Part shown: piece by piece, positions 17,181 through 26,142 of the stretch
How positions within the stretch are numbered: position 1 is the first letter of the stretch
Layout of the letters: every line of letters begins with the position of its first letter
NCBI RefSeq assembly: GCF_949292005.1
Contig: NZ_CASEXV010000029.1
Span: 14,751-78,750, forward strand
Length of the DNA: 64,000 nucleotides
Direction: 5' to 3'
DNA from: an uncultured Bifidobacterium sp.
GTDB lineage: Bacteria; Actinomycetota; Actinomycetes; Actinomycetales; Bifidobacteriaceae
Position numbers and translations under genes: made by a program
The notes under the pieces: model-generated
What the model saw: the letters and a program-made list of their open reading frames with translations, nothing else
Told to the model about the DNA's origin: nothing
The model's database searches: none

Positions 17181-18296
17181 CTAGCGACGGAAGTCCTCGA
17201 AAAGCTGCGTGTAATAGTCGTTGACCTTGTTGGAGCACGACTTCTCTATCCGCAGCGTCTTGAGTTCCACACTGGAGGGAACAATGACGTTGCTTTCCCG
17301 CATCTTCTCCGGAAGTAGCTCGTCCCCACCTTTGAGGACGCTTCCGGCGCCGCCCGCCTCCTCCACTGGTTCCTTGTTTTTCGGGTTGAGCATCCAATTG
17401 ATGAACGTCTTGGCTTGGGCCACGTTCTTGGCGCCGGCCGAGATGGCCATATTGTCGACGAATTTCGACGTACCGTCGGTGGGATAGACGAATGTGAGAT
17501 TCGGATTCGACGTAATGGCCTGATACGCGTCGTAACTCCACGCCATGCCATACTTCTCCTCTCCGGAGGCCAAACGGTCCGCGACCCCCTCGGAGCTGAG
17601 AACACCGACCTTGCTTTTGAAGTTCGACAGAAGCTTCGACGCCTTTTGGTAGTCATTGGCGTTGGTCGAGCACTGATCCGAGTCCACCGCCCTCAATGCC
17701 GCATTGGTGATCTCGATCTGATCATCGAGCACCTGGGCCTTGCCAAAAGACGAGGACAAGGCGAAGAACTTCTTCCATGACGTCGGCGCATCCGCGGCGG
17801 GAATGGTTGACGAATCGTAGACTATTCCCGTGTATCCAACGATGTAGGGGGCCGAGTACTCCAGCTTGGTGTCGTAGTAGGGGCTGGTGAACTCGTCGTC
17901 GATGTTCTTCGCGTTCGGAAGGCTGGACGTATCGAATTTGAGCAGCAGACCCTCGGAGATCATCTGCTTGACCATGTAATCGCTGGGCATGACGATGTCG
18001 TAGCCCGTTCCGCCAGTGGACTTCAGCTTGGCCTCAAGCGCCTCGTTGCTGTCGAAGGTGTCTACGGAAACTTTCGTCCCCGTGGCCTTCTCATAGGACT
18101 TGATCACGCTGTCCGGCAAGTATCCAGCCCAAGTGTACACATGCAATTCGCCACCTGTGGCCGCCGTGAACTTGCCCGTCGCCGCGGACGTGGACCCAGA
18201 CGACACGGAATCGCTCACACCACCGCTACAGGCTCCTGTGGCGAGGACCAACGCGGCGACCAAACCAAACGGCACCATCTTTCTCATTACCGACAT
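17181..18296 (-). CDS. potD: Polyamine-type ABC substrate-binding lipoprotein, copy 2
   Basis: 371 residues with a signal peptide and lipobox TGAC (LVLATGACSGG), followed by a Ser/Thr linker and a PotD-like binding domain (ELHVYTWAGYLPDSVIKSYE, GYDIVMPSDYMVKQMISEG, YIVGYTGIVYDSSTIPAA, FVYPTDGTSKFVDNMAIS). The ATG at 18294-18296 (MSVMRKMVPF) is preferred because AAAGGA stands 6 bases upstream; MPMS two codons earlier leaves no room for an RBS. The two binding proteins differ enough to suggest different ligands or affinities for one permease. Confidence 0.93.
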   Translation of the reverse strand: MSVMRKMVPFGLVAALVLATGACSGGVSDSVSSGSTSAATGKFTAATGGELHVYTWAGYLPDSVIKSYEKATGTKVSVDTFDSNEALEAKLKSTGGTGYDIVMPSDYMVKQMISEGLLLKFDTSSLPNAKNIDDEFTSPYYDTKLEYSAPYIVGYTGIVYDSSTIPAADAPTSWKKFFALSSSFGKAQVLDDQIEITNAALRAVDSDQCSTNANDYQKASKLLSNFKSKVGVLSSEGVADRLASGEEKYGMAWSYDAYQAITSNPNLTFVYPTDGTSKFVDNMAISAGAKNVAQAKTFINWMLNPKNKEPVEEAGGAGSVLKGGDELLPEKMRESNVIVPSSVELKTLRIEKSCSNKVNDYYTQLFEDFRR

Positions 18297-18378
18297 GGGC
18301 ATCCTTTCTCCATTTCCCTGCTTTTTCTCTCCAGCGCCACCGGCGGCGCACCTGACACCCTTCGTGCACAGGTGAATG

Positions 18379-19275
18379 TCACGACTCATCCTTCCGACCG
18401 CTGGTCAGAAGTGTGGACACCACGGTCACGATGATCGCCATCAGCAGCAGCATCGTCGCCACGACGTTGATGCTGGGATTCACTCCCTTACGAATCAGGG
18501 AGAAGATATAAATCGGCAATGTGGTGGTTCCCGCGGATGTGAGGAAATTCGAGATCATGAAATCGTCCATCGAGATCACGAAGGCCATGAGCGCACCCGA
18601 GATGATCGCGGGGGTCAACATGGGAAGAGTCACCCTCATCACCGTCCGCATACGGGTGGCCCCCAGATCCACCGCCGCTTCGAAGCACGACTGATCAACG
18701 GTCTGGATCCTCGCCCGCAACGGCATGACGACGAAAGGTATGCAAAACGTCGTGTGCGCCAGAATCAGCGGGATGAATCCCGGCGACATTCCCAACAGTC
18801 TGATGAACGCCATGGTCGATATGCCCAAAACTACTTCGGGGATGATCAGGGACGCGTTGATCAGACCGGAGGCAAGGGCCGAACCGGCCCGCGACATGTT
18901 GTCCGCGGCGAGGACGAAAGCGACGCCGAGAATCGTGGATAGCGTCATGGCGATGGAAGCGACCTCCAACGACACGAGGGTCGCGGATATGATCGAGGAA
19001 TCGGTGAAGACCTTGCCGAACCATCTCACGGAGAAACCCTTCCACAACAGAGCCTGCTGACCTCCGTTGAAGGCGAACACGACCACGAAGATCATGGGGA
19101 CGTACAGAAAGAACAAAACCAGAATGCCTATGGGCGTCACTCCGGGAAACCTTCTTAGGGAGTTGCCGTTATGCCGCCCAGATCGTCGCGTGCTCAACGG
19201 CCGTCCAACGGGCTCACCGACGGTTCGAGACGATGGCGTCCCACCGTTTTCGGTAGTGGTGATGGTCGGTGACAT
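18379..19275 (-). CDS. potC: Polyamine-type ABC transporter permease, PotC type
   Basis: 298 residues with about six membrane segments, from PIGILVLFFLYVPMIFVVVF to MLLLMAIIVTVVSTLL. The EAA loop that docks the ATPase is seen as EAAVDLGATRMRTVMRVTLPML. A basic, Ser/Thr-rich N-terminal tail of ~50 residues precedes the first helix. ATG at 19273-19275 gives MSPTITTTEN; a GTG six bases upstream, overlapping the potB stop (GTGA), is an equally plausible coupled start. Confidence 0.93.
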   Translation of the reverse strand: MSPTITTTENGGTPSSRTVGEPVGRPLSTRRSGRHNGNSLRRFPGVTPIGILVLFFLYVPMIFVVVFAFNGGQQALLWKGFSVRWFGKVFTDSSIISATLVSLEVASIAMTLSTILGVAFVLAADNMSRAGSALASGLINASLIIPEVVLGISTMAFIRLLGMSPGFIPLILAHTTFCIPFVVMPLRARIQTVDQSCFEAAVDLGATRMRTVMRVTLPMLTPAIISGALMAFVISMDDFMISNFLTSAGTTTLPIYIFSLIRKGVNPSINVVATMLLLMAIIVTVVSTLLTSGRKDES

Positions 19276-19277
19276 AC

Positions 19278-20252
19278 TCACATCAACTGCCCTGCCTTTC
19301 TGGATGCCCTGCCACCGAGAACAGTGGCGGCAGCCCCGCAAACGAATGTGACCAGAAGGATGATGGTCGACAAAGCCGCGCCAAACGGCCAGTTGCGGGC
19401 TTCCGCGAACTGTGAGGCGATAAGGTTGCCCATCATAAGAACCCGTCCTCCTCCTAAAAGAACCGGTTGGACATAGGATCCAAAAGCCGGAATGAAGCAC
19501 AGAGCTATGGCCGACACCACCCCGGGCCTCGCGGCGCGCAGAATGATCCGGCGCATCACCGTCAGTTTTCGCGCGCCCAAATCGAAGGCCGCCTCGACCA
19601 AGCGGAAGTCGAATCCCGACAAGGCCGAGTACATGGGGAGTATGGCGAAGGGGAGGAAGGTGAAGATCAATCCGATCAAGGACGCCGACGAGGTGTACAG
19701 CAGTTGCCTGGTCCCCAACCCAAGCGCTCGCAGCACCACATTGATGGGGCCATTCTCGTTGAGGATCAACATCCACGCGTAGGTGCGCACGATGAGATTG
19801 GTCCAGAACGGAATCGTTACCAAAAGCACGAGGATTCGCTGGACGCGACGCTTCTGCAACGACATCCACAAGGCGATGAAAAACGACAGGACTATGCACG
19901 TGACCGTCGTGACCAGCGCCTGGAGAAAAGACGTCCAGAACACCTCGAGATAGCGGGAGTCCAGAGAGCGATTCCCCAGGAAGTCCTCACGGTAGATCAG
20001 TTGCTCATAGGCTTTTGTGCTGAATTGAAACACCACGCCGCCGCCGGACTCCGGCTGGCTCATGAAGGAGAACGCGACGATCACGCCCACCGGCCCAAGC
20101 GTGAAAAGAAGGCCAATGAGGATTGAAGGAGCCGCGTACCAACGCCCAAGCATTCCCGGCCGCACGACCTTTCGCTTCCGGGAATCGTGACGGGCTTCGG
20201 CGCCGGACCGGATGGACGATGCGTGCGTCGAGAAGCCGCGCCGCCCTCCCAT
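19278..20252 (-). CDS. potB: Polyamine-type ABC transporter permease, PotB type
   Basis: 324-residue integral membrane subunit: first helix at about 38-58 (AAPSILIGLLFTLGPVGVIV), five more after residue 110, and the EAA motif EAAFDLGARKLTVMRRIILR. It pairs with PotC to form the channel. Its ATG overlaps the potA stop by one base (TGATG), which implies translational coupling. Confidence 0.94.
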   Translation of the reverse strand: MGGRRGFSTHASSIRSGAEARHDSRKRKVVRPGMLGRWYAAPSILIGLLFTLGPVGVIVAFSFMSQPESGGGVVFQFSTKAYEQLIYREDFLGNRSLDSRYLEVFWTSFLQALVTTVTCIVLSFFIALWMSLQKRRVQRILVLLVTIPFWTNLIVRTYAWMLILNENGPINVVLRALGLGTRQLLYTSSASLIGLIFTFLPFAILPMYSALSGFDFRLVEAAFDLGARKLTVMRRIILRAARPGVVSAIALCFIPAFGSYVQPVLLGGGRVLMMGNLIASQFAEARNWPFGAALSTIILLVTFVCGAAATVLGGRASRKAGQLM

Positions 20253-21370
20253 CACTTCACCACCCTCATGTGATCACGACGGATGGTCACGGTCACCGGC
20301 GCCTGCGGGGACAAATCAACATCAAACGAGGATGGGGACAGTCTCGCCATCAACTCGCCTCCATCCGCCAGCCGCACCGAACACCTCACGTTCGCCCCCA
20401 TGAACGTGACCCAGGTGACGGTCCCGTGAAGTCCCGAATCACCCGCCGGCGACAACGCGATATGCTCCGGCCTCACCGCGACGCACACCTTCTCCCCCTG
20501 CGGCACGGCCGTGATGTCCTGATCGAGTTCGAAGCTCGACCCCTCGAGAACGACCGAGTTGCCGCTTCCCTTGTGCCCGTCGATGAGGTTAATGTCCCCG
20601 ATGAAATCAGCCACGAAGCGGTTCACCGGCTCGTTGTATATCTGTTCGGGCGTCCCCACCTGCTCGGGCCTGCCGTTGGAGAACACCGCTATCCGATCGG
20701 CCATCGACAGCGCCTCCTCCTGGTCATGGGTCACGAAGATGAACGTCACCCCGGTCTCACGCTGGATTCTTTTGAGCTCGATCTGCATCTGCCGCCGAAG
20801 CTTGAAATCCAACGCGGACAGGGATTCATCGAGAAGAAGGACCTCGGGGCTTTTCGCCAAGGCGCGGGCGAGCGCGACGCGCTGCTGCTGACCTCCCGAC
20901 AACTGGTCAGGACGACGCGATCCGATGTCGCGAAGATGGACCAGATCGAGCATGTCGGACACGATTCGGCGAATCTCCTTCCTGGGCTTGCGCTCCATCT
21001 CCAGTCCGAAGGCGATGTTCTGCTCGACGGTCATATAGGGAAAAAGCGCGTAGCTCTGGAACACCGTGTTCACCGGACGCTCATATGGAGGCAGATCGTC
21101 GATCTTGCGGTCGTCGAGGTAGATCTCGCCCGCATCCAGTGTCTCCAGCCCTGCGATCGACCGCAGAAGCGTCGTCTTTCCGCATCCCGACGGCCCCAGC
21201 ATGACGAAGAACTCGCCCCGGCGGATGGCCAGGCTCACATCATCGATGGCGTGGACCTCCCTGCCCTCGGCCGACCGGAAAACCTTGCTCGCCCTGTTGA
21301 TGGTGAGTCCGGACTCCCGTAGCTCAACTTCCCGGTCCCGTCCAACCGTCGCATCCACCGCGTCAGTCAT
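20252..21370 (-). CDS. potA: Polyamine-type ABC transporter ATP-binding protein
   Basis: 372-residue ATPase driving import. Walker A GPSGCGKTT, Q-loop, signature LSGGQQQRVALARAL, Walker B VLLLDESLSALD and the switch His in FVTHDQEEAL are all present at about residues 55-230; the TOBE regulatory domain follows (about 280-370). First gene of the leftward operon potA-potB-potC-potD2-potD1-amidohydrolase, reading away from the divergent lrp gene. Confidence 0.96.
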   Translation of the reverse strand: MTDAVDATVGRDREVELRESGLTINRASKVFRSAEGREVHAIDDVSLAIRRGEFFVMLGPSGCGKTTLLRSIAGLETLDAGEIYLDDRKIDDLPPYERPVNTVFQSYALFPYMTVEQNIAFGLEMERKPRKEIRRIVSDMLDLVHLRDIGSRRPDQLSGGQQQRVALARALAKSPEVLLLDESLSALDFKLRRQMQIELKRIQRETGVTFIFVTHDQEEALSMADRIAVFSNGRPEQVGTPEQIYNEPVNRFVADFIGDINLIDGHKGSGNSVVLEGSSFELDQDITAVPQGEKVCVAVRPEHIALSPAGDSGLHGTVTWVTFMGANVRCSVRLADGGELMARLSPSSFDVDLSPQAPVTVTIRRDHMRVVK

Positions 21371-21647
21371 CGCGCCATCCTTTCATCCCACCGCAACGGC
21401 GGCGAAGAGCGAGGGAAACCACACCACCACAATCACCGACCGGAGAAGACGAAACGAACATCTTGCGATTTTTCATTTTCAGGTGCGGTTCACAAAGTAG
21501 ATATGGTTTTTTGATTTGTTTTTATTTGCCTACATCAAAGTTTGTTTTGATTTCCATAGAGTAAAATCCATATTGCCGCTCACGCTTCTTCGTAACGACG
21601 AGTTTTCGTGCGAAGAGCCTCGCCGAGTCCGAGGGGATAATGGGGTC
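21371..21647. promoter_or_regulatory. Divergent potA/lrp promoter region
   Basis: 277 bases between potA and lrp. Its centre, 21465-21575, is strikingly AT-rich with A/T tracts (TTTTTTGATTTGTTTTTATT), typical of DNA bound and bent by Lrp-family proteins. A 6+6 inverted repeat sits at 21534-21551. Exact promoters for either direction could not be assigned with confidence. Confidence 0.5.
21534..21551. promoter_or_regulatory. Candidate Lrp/AsnC operator
   Basis: ATCAAAGTTTGTTTTGAT: ATCAAA-N6-TTTGAT, a perfect inverted repeat in the AT-rich divergent region. An 18-bp AT-rich dyad next to the gene of an Lrp-family protein is the expected setting for its binding site. Confidence 0.45.
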
Positions 21648-22151
21648 ATGCCAACAGAACAGACGCACGACGAATCCCGACGCAACGACACCGGACCCCA
21701 CGCACTCCTCGATGACATCAACAAGGTGATCATCAAACAGCTTCAGGAGAATGGTAGACGCTCGTACGTCTCGATCGGCAAATCGGTCGGACTGTCCGAA
21801 GCGGCCGTCAGAAGCAGGGTCCAGCGTCTGACCGAGGCGGGAATAATCCAGATCGTGGCCGTCACCAACCCACTGCAGCTGGGCTTCACCCGCCAGGCGA
21901 TGATCGGGGTGACCATAGGCGGTTCGGCCAATCTGGACGAGATCCTCGACCACCTCAAATCCGTCTACAACATCGACTACATCGTGGTGACGGCCGGACG
22001 GTTCGACCTGCTTCTCGAGGTATTCAGCTCATCGGACGATGAGCTGCTGTCCGTGGTGACCACCATTAGGGCCATTGACGGGGTTCTCAGAACGGAGATA
22101 TTCACCTATCTGACATTGGCCTCTCAGCGCTACGATTTTGGAGTCAGATAG
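21648..22151 (+). CDS. Lrp/AsnC family transcriptional regulator
   Basis: 167 residues: an AsnC-type helix-turn-helix at about 25-80 (DINKVIIKQLQENGRRSY, then IGKSVGLSEAAVRSRVQRLT) and a RAM effector-binding domain at about 90-160 (AMIGVTIGG, VVTAGRFDLLLEV, IFTYLTLASQRYDF). It is divergent from the potA operon, the classic layout for a local regulator that senses an amino acid or amine substrate. ATG at 21648 gives MPTEQTHDES; the spacing of GAGGGGATAATGGGG upstream is loose. Confidence 0.93.
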   Translation: MPTEQTHDESRRNDTGPHALLDDINKVIIKQLQENGRRSYVSIGKSVGLSEAAVRSRVQRLTEAGIIQIVAVTNPLQLGFTRQAMIGVTIGGSANLDEILDHLKSVYNIDYIVVTAGRFDLLLEVFSSSDDELLSVVTTIRAIDGVLRTEIFTYLTLASQRYDFGVR

Positions 22152-22165
22152 ACTTATCGACAACG

Positions 22166-22186
22166 ATATGAACACTTAGTTCATAT
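22166..22186. promoter_or_regulatory. 8+8 palindrome upstream of the EamA gene
   Basis: ATATGAAC-ACTTA-GTTCATAT, a perfect 8-bp inverted repeat with a 5-base spacer, 15 bases after lrp and 36 bases before the transporter start. The AT-rich, spaced form suggests an operator rather than a terminator. Confidence 0.45.
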
Positions 22187-22221
22187 TCTCATAAAGAAAA
22201 TCGAAATAATAAGCCACCATC

Positions 22222-23160
22222 ATGACATCCATGCCCACATCCGCATATTCCGAAGAGACCGCGACTCGACCCGGCGGCGACCCGGTCGGACGCCGGAGGC
22301 TGCCCCGCCTCATGCTTGTGGCGGCCGCCGCCATCTGGGGCAGCACCTACACATTGTCGAAAGAGGCCATAGCCGCCATACCGGTCCAGCAGCTTCTAGC
22401 CATACGGATGCTCGGCGGCATCATCCTCATGTGGGTCTTCTTCGGCAAACGGATACTCTCCACGCTCACCGCGGCGTCCCTACGGTCCGGAGTCATCGCC
22501 GGAATCCTGTACTACGGCGCCTTCCTTCTCCAAACCGTCGGACTACAGGGGATGCCTCCAGGGCGCAATGCCTTTCTGACGGCCTCCTACTGCGTTCTGA
22601 CACCATTTCTGATGTGGGTTTTCCGCAAAAGGGCACCCGGCGTGCAACATATCGGCGCATCATTGCTATGCCTTGCGGGAGTGGGACTTGTGGCCTCATC
22701 CCAGGGCGGAGGTCTTACGAACGGTACCACCCATGCGCTCTGCGACACCATCACTCTTCTCGGCGCGGTCGCATGGGCACTGTACTTCTTCCTCATCGCG
22801 ATGGCCTCCGTGCGCCACGACCCCATCACGCTGACCTTCATCGTGTTCTGCAGCTCGTTCGTTCTCTTTCTGACCGGTTCCCTTCTCTTCGAACGCCGAT
22901 TGCCAGCCTTCCCTCCGCAACCGCGAACCCTCTGGGTGGTCGCCATCCTCCTTCTGGCCACATTCGCCGCCCAAGTTCTGCAGAATCTCGGCATCGCGGG
23001 AACGCCGCCAAACGAGGCGTCCATCCTGTTGTGCACCGAAACGCTGTTCGCCCTGATCCTGTCGATCATGGTGTACTCCGAACGCCCCACGCCCGTCGCC
23101 GCGACCGGATTCGCACTGATCTTCGGTTCGGTGATACTGTCCGAAATCGCCAATCGTTGA
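22222..23160 (+). CDS. EamA/DMT-superfamily transporter
   Basis: 312 residues with ten predicted membrane helices in two EamA repeats (first begins LVAAAAIWGSTYTLSKEAI at about 32; second begins ALCDTITLLGAVAWALYFFL at about 173). The second repeat ends EASILLCTETLFALILSIMVYSE. This family exports amino acids, metabolites or drugs. Same strand as lrp and only 70 bases away, so it may be controlled by the same regulator. No good RBS is seen before the ATG at 22222; MPTSAYSEE three codons later is an alternative. Confidence 0.9.
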   Translation: MTSMPTSAYSEETATRPGGDPVGRRRLPRLMLVAAAAIWGSTYTLSKEAIAAIPVQQLLAIRMLGGIILMWVFFGKRILSTLTAASLRSGVIAGILYYGAFLLQTVGLQGMPPGRNAFLTASYCVLTPFLMWVFRKRAPGVQHIGASLLCLAGVGLVASSQGGGLTNGTTHALCDTITLLGAVAWALYFFLIAMASVRHDPITLTFIVFCSSFVLFLTGSLLFERRLPAFPPQPRTLWVVAILLLATFAAQVLQNLGIAGTPPNEASILLCTETLFALILSIMVYSERPTPVAATGFALIFGSVILSEIANR

Positions 23161-23230
23161 CGATTCGTGCCGTGGCCGCCGCCTCCCGGAATTCACGGCA
23201 CGAATCGCCACCGCGTCCTAGGATGGCTAC

Positions 23231-24502
23231 ATGAGCACCTCGCCACGTCCACCCGAAGCCAGACGCGACTGGGGGCACGATGAAACGGGATGCCACATCT
23301 TGCACGTCGATATGGACGCCTTCTACGCGTCCCTTGAAATGGCGCGGCATCCCGAGCTTCGCGGACGCCCCGTGATCATCGGCACCGGCCCGCGATCAGT
23401 GGTGTCGGCGGCAAGCTACGAGGCTCGCAAATTCGGAATCAACTCCGCCATGCCCACTGCGCAGGCCCGGCGGCTATGCCCCGACGGGGTGTTTCTGCCG
23501 GTCGACATGACTTACTACCGCGCGGCGTCCCGTAGCATCTTCGCGAATATTCTGGGACGGGTCACCGATCGCATCGAGCAGGTGTCGGTTGACGAGGCCT
23601 ATATGGATGTCGCCGGGGCGCTTCTGACATGGGAACGGCCCACCGCCGTCGCCCGTTGGATACGGGAGCAGGTGAGCGCCAGATTCCATGTGACATGCTC
23701 CGTTGGAGTGGCGTCCAACGCCATGGTGGCCAAATTGGCCTCGACGATGGCAAAGCCGGACGGTATGCTGCTCATTCCGCTGAACAGGCGCCGGGATTTC
23801 GTCGCACTGATGCCCGTGCGCTCGATTCCGGGAATCGGCCCCGCGATGGAACGGCGTCTGTCCGCATGGGGGATACACACCGTCAGCGACCTATCCAGCC
23901 TCGACGACCAGGCGCTGCGGTCGGCCGCCGGATCCGATATCGTCGCCGAGCGATTGATGAAGGTCGCGCTGGGAGACGACGACAGAATCATCAGACCCCG
24001 CTCAGGGGAGAAGTCCATCGGAGCAGAGAGAACGTTCACCGAGGACACAGCGGATGCCGACACAATAACCCGGCTGATTCGTTGGTGCTGCAAAGATGTG
24101 TCCGCCACCCTGCGCGACCATCACCTCGTGGCCAGAACCGTCACCGTGAAGGTCCGGTATCCCGATCTCCGCTATGAATCACGGTCACGTAGCCTGCCTT
24201 CGCCCATCGACCTTGAACCCAGCCTCCGGTATGAGGCCTCCCTGCTTCTCGGAAGGATCATCGGCCCGACCGACGGCACATCGTCGGCCGCCCGCTATGC
24301 GACGCCTATACGGCTGGCCGGCGTCTCGGTAAGCTCTCTGTCGCAAGCGGACGCGACGGCGATACAGCCATCGCTGGGTGATACGGCGTCCAACGGCTCC
24401 CCCACGCAATCCGACCTGTCCGACAAGCTTCGGCTGGCGCAGAACGCCTTGGACACCGTGCGCCGCAAATATGGATCCGACGCCGCCCAGATTGGACTGT
24501 GA
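23231..24502 (+). CDS. dinB: DNA polymerase IV (Y family)
   Basis: 423-residue translesion polymerase. Metal-binding carboxylates are Asp27 in HVDMDAFYASLE and Asp121-Glu122 in SVDEAYMD; the thumb helix-hairpin-helix is PVRSIPGIGPAMERRL, and the little-finger domain spans about 250-370 with KSIGAERTFTEDTAD at its start. The C-terminus DAAQIGL faintly resembles the beta-clamp-binding end of E. coli Pol IV. Monocistronic by layout. Confidence 0.96.
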   Translation: MSTSPRPPEARRDWGHDETGCHILHVDMDAFYASLEMARHPELRGRPVIIGTGPRSVVSAASYEARKFGINSAMPTAQARRLCPDGVFLPVDMTYYRAASRSIFANILGRVTDRIEQVSVDEAYMDVAGALLTWERPTAVARWIREQVSARFHVTCSVGVASNAMVAKLASTMAKPDGMLLIPLNRRRDFVALMPVRSIPGIGPAMERRLSAWGIHTVSDLSSLDDQALRSAAGSDIVAERLMKVALGDDDRIIRPRSGEKSIGAERTFTEDTADADTITRLIRWCCKDVSATLRDHHLVARTVTVKVRYPDLRYESRSRSLPSPIDLEPSLRYEASLLLGRIIGPTDGTSSAARYATPIRLAGVSVSSLSQADATAIQPSLGDTASNGSPTQSDLSDKLRLAQNALDTVRRKYGSDAAQIGL

Positions 24503-24562
24503 GCACGGAATTATGGACACGAGATCAATGAACACCGAATCAATAAGTGCCTGGAAGCACGG

Positions 24563-24588
24563 GAGCATTCGACGCGCGCCGAATGCTC
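24563..24588. terminator. Hairpin between convergent dinB and dapC
   Basis: Perfect 9-bp inverted repeat GAGCATTCG / CGAATGCTC with an 8-base loop. No T-run, but it lies between converging genes and probably serves both. Confidence 0.5.
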
Positions 24589-24611
24589 ATTCGGGCAACG
24601 ACCCGCATCTG

Positions 24612-25736
24612 TCAGAGCGCTACGAGATCGCGGGAAATGCGCTCGCAGGCGGTGTCGATGTCCGCGTCACGCGCCGTCGCCGAAAAACGCAGATACCGCG
24701 AATCTCCATAGAACTCACCGGGACTGGCAAGAACCCCCACACGGGCGAGGTTCCTCATATCCTCCCAGCAATCGCATCCAAGCGCGCGCACCCAAACGTA
24801 AAGCCCGCCTTCGGGCATGGAAGCGTCGTAGCCCGCCGTGGACAGTGCCCCCACGATGCGCGTCAGACGCGAATGGTAGCGCGACGCCTGCTCATTGACA
24901 TCCCGCACGCCGCGAAGGGCTCCGACCATGGCGCCCTGAACCGGTCCTGGAACGATAAGACCCATCTGCCGGCGATATGACACTATCCTGTCGACGAGGG
25001 ATGCGTCACCGGCCAGAAAAGCGGCACGATACCCCGCCATATTCGACTGCTTACTCAAGGAATACAGCATGATGACACCAGAGCAGTCGATTCCGCACAC
25101 AGCGGGGTCGAGAACGCTTCTCGCCGGCAGACCCGACCATGACATCAGCGCGTAGCATTCATCGGACACGACAACCGCCCCGATGGATCTTGCGGCCTTC
25201 ACTATCGCCGCCATCTGAGCCACGGAGAGCATTCTTCCCGTGGGGTTGGACGGAGAATTGACCCACACCATCCGCACGCGGTCATCATGCGACCACGATT
25301 CGACATCCGCCACATCGTCGACCTTGAGCACAGTGGCTCCCGCGATCTGCGTGCCGATCTCATACGTCGGATAGGACACCCGCGGCTGGACGACGACGTC
25401 CCCGCGTCCCAGACCCAGAATCGAGGCCATAAGAGCCACGGCCTCCTTGGACCCCACTGTGGGAACCGTGGAGGCACCCATCTGTCTGAGGTCCACGTCA
25501 CGGAAATTCATGGTCCAGTCCGCTATCGCCGTTCTCAACTCCGGCGACCCTATCGTCGCCGGATATCCGGGATAATCCGCCGCATCCGCAAGCGCTATCA
25601 TGACCCTGCGCGGCACGGGGTCAACAGGCGACCCCACGGACAAATCCACCGAACCGCCGGGGCACCCATCGGCGATATTCGAGTATTCCCGGAGACGGCC
25701 CCAATCGTACGGCGTCTCAAACGCACCTAGTCCCAT
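24612..25736 (-). CDS. dapC: Succinyldiaminopimelate transaminase (probable)
   Basis: 374-residue class I/II aminotransferase. PLP site features: TVGSKEAVALMAS, NSPSNPTGRMLS, SDECYALMSW and the Schiff-base Lys in YSLSKQSNMAGYR; the substrate-binding Arg is in RYLRFSATA. It directly follows fdxA, a pair conserved in actinobacteria where the aminotransferase acts as DapC in lysine and peptidoglycan precursor synthesis. The family assignment is firm; the substrate rests on this synteny. Confidence 0.86.
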   Translation of the reverse strand: MGLGAFETPYDWGRLREYSNIADGCPGGSVDLSVGSPVDPVPRRVMIALADAADYPGYPATIGSPELRTAIADWTMNFRDVDLRQMGASTVPTVGSKEAVALMASILGLGRGDVVVQPRVSYPTYEIGTQIAGATVLKVDDVADVESWSHDDRVRMVWVNSPSNPTGRMLSVAQMAAIVKAARSIGAVVVSDECYALMSWSGLPARSVLDPAVCGIDCSGVIMLYSLSKQSNMAGYRAAFLAGDASLVDRIVSYRRQMGLIVPGPVQGAMVGALRGVRDVNEQASRYHSRLTRIVGALSTAGYDASMPEGGLYVWVRALGCDCWEDMRNLARVGVLASPGEFYGDSRYLRFSATARDADIDTACERISRDLVAL

Positions 25737-25766
25737 GCTCCTCCTATCGCGGTCCGGCGTGCGTCC

Positions 25767-26090
25767 TCAGGATTGAGCCTGAGGAGGCAGGGCGGCGACC
25801 TGCGCCGGATCGTGGCCCAGAGGTCCGGCTGCGGACGCTCCTCCTAAATCGCCGACCTCGGAGAAGAAACTCACGGCGGCGTCCTTGTACCATGCCCACT
25901 CCTCAGGCAGATCCTCCTCGTAGAAAATCGCCTCGGTGGGGCACACCGGCTCGCACGCCCCGCAGTCGACACACTCGTTCGGATTGATATACAGTGAGCG
26001 ATCCCCCTCGTAGATGCAGTCGACAGGGCACTCGTCCACACATGCCTTGTCCTTGACGTCCACGCAAGGCTGCGCAATCACATAGGGCAT
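25767..26090 (-). CDS. fdxA: Ferredoxin, 7Fe-8S type
   Basis: 107-residue electron carrier. The first cluster-binding set is CVDVKDKACVDECPVDC and the second is CVDCGACEPVCP, the pattern of a [3Fe-4S][4Fe-4S] ferredoxin. An acidic C-terminal half ends in an Ala/Gly/Pro-rich tail. ATG is preceded by AAAGGAGG. Cotranscribed with dapC 30 bases downstream. Confidence 0.95.
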   Translation of the reverse strand: MPYVIAQPCVDVKDKACVDECPVDCIYEGDRSLYINPNECVDCGACEPVCPTEAIFYEEDLPEEWAWYKDAAVSFFSEVGDLGGASAAGPLGHDPAQVAALPPQAQS

Positions 26091-26142
26091 ATCGTTCCTC
26101 CTTTATTCCACATCCATGCTCAGGCTACCCACGACAGAGGAC

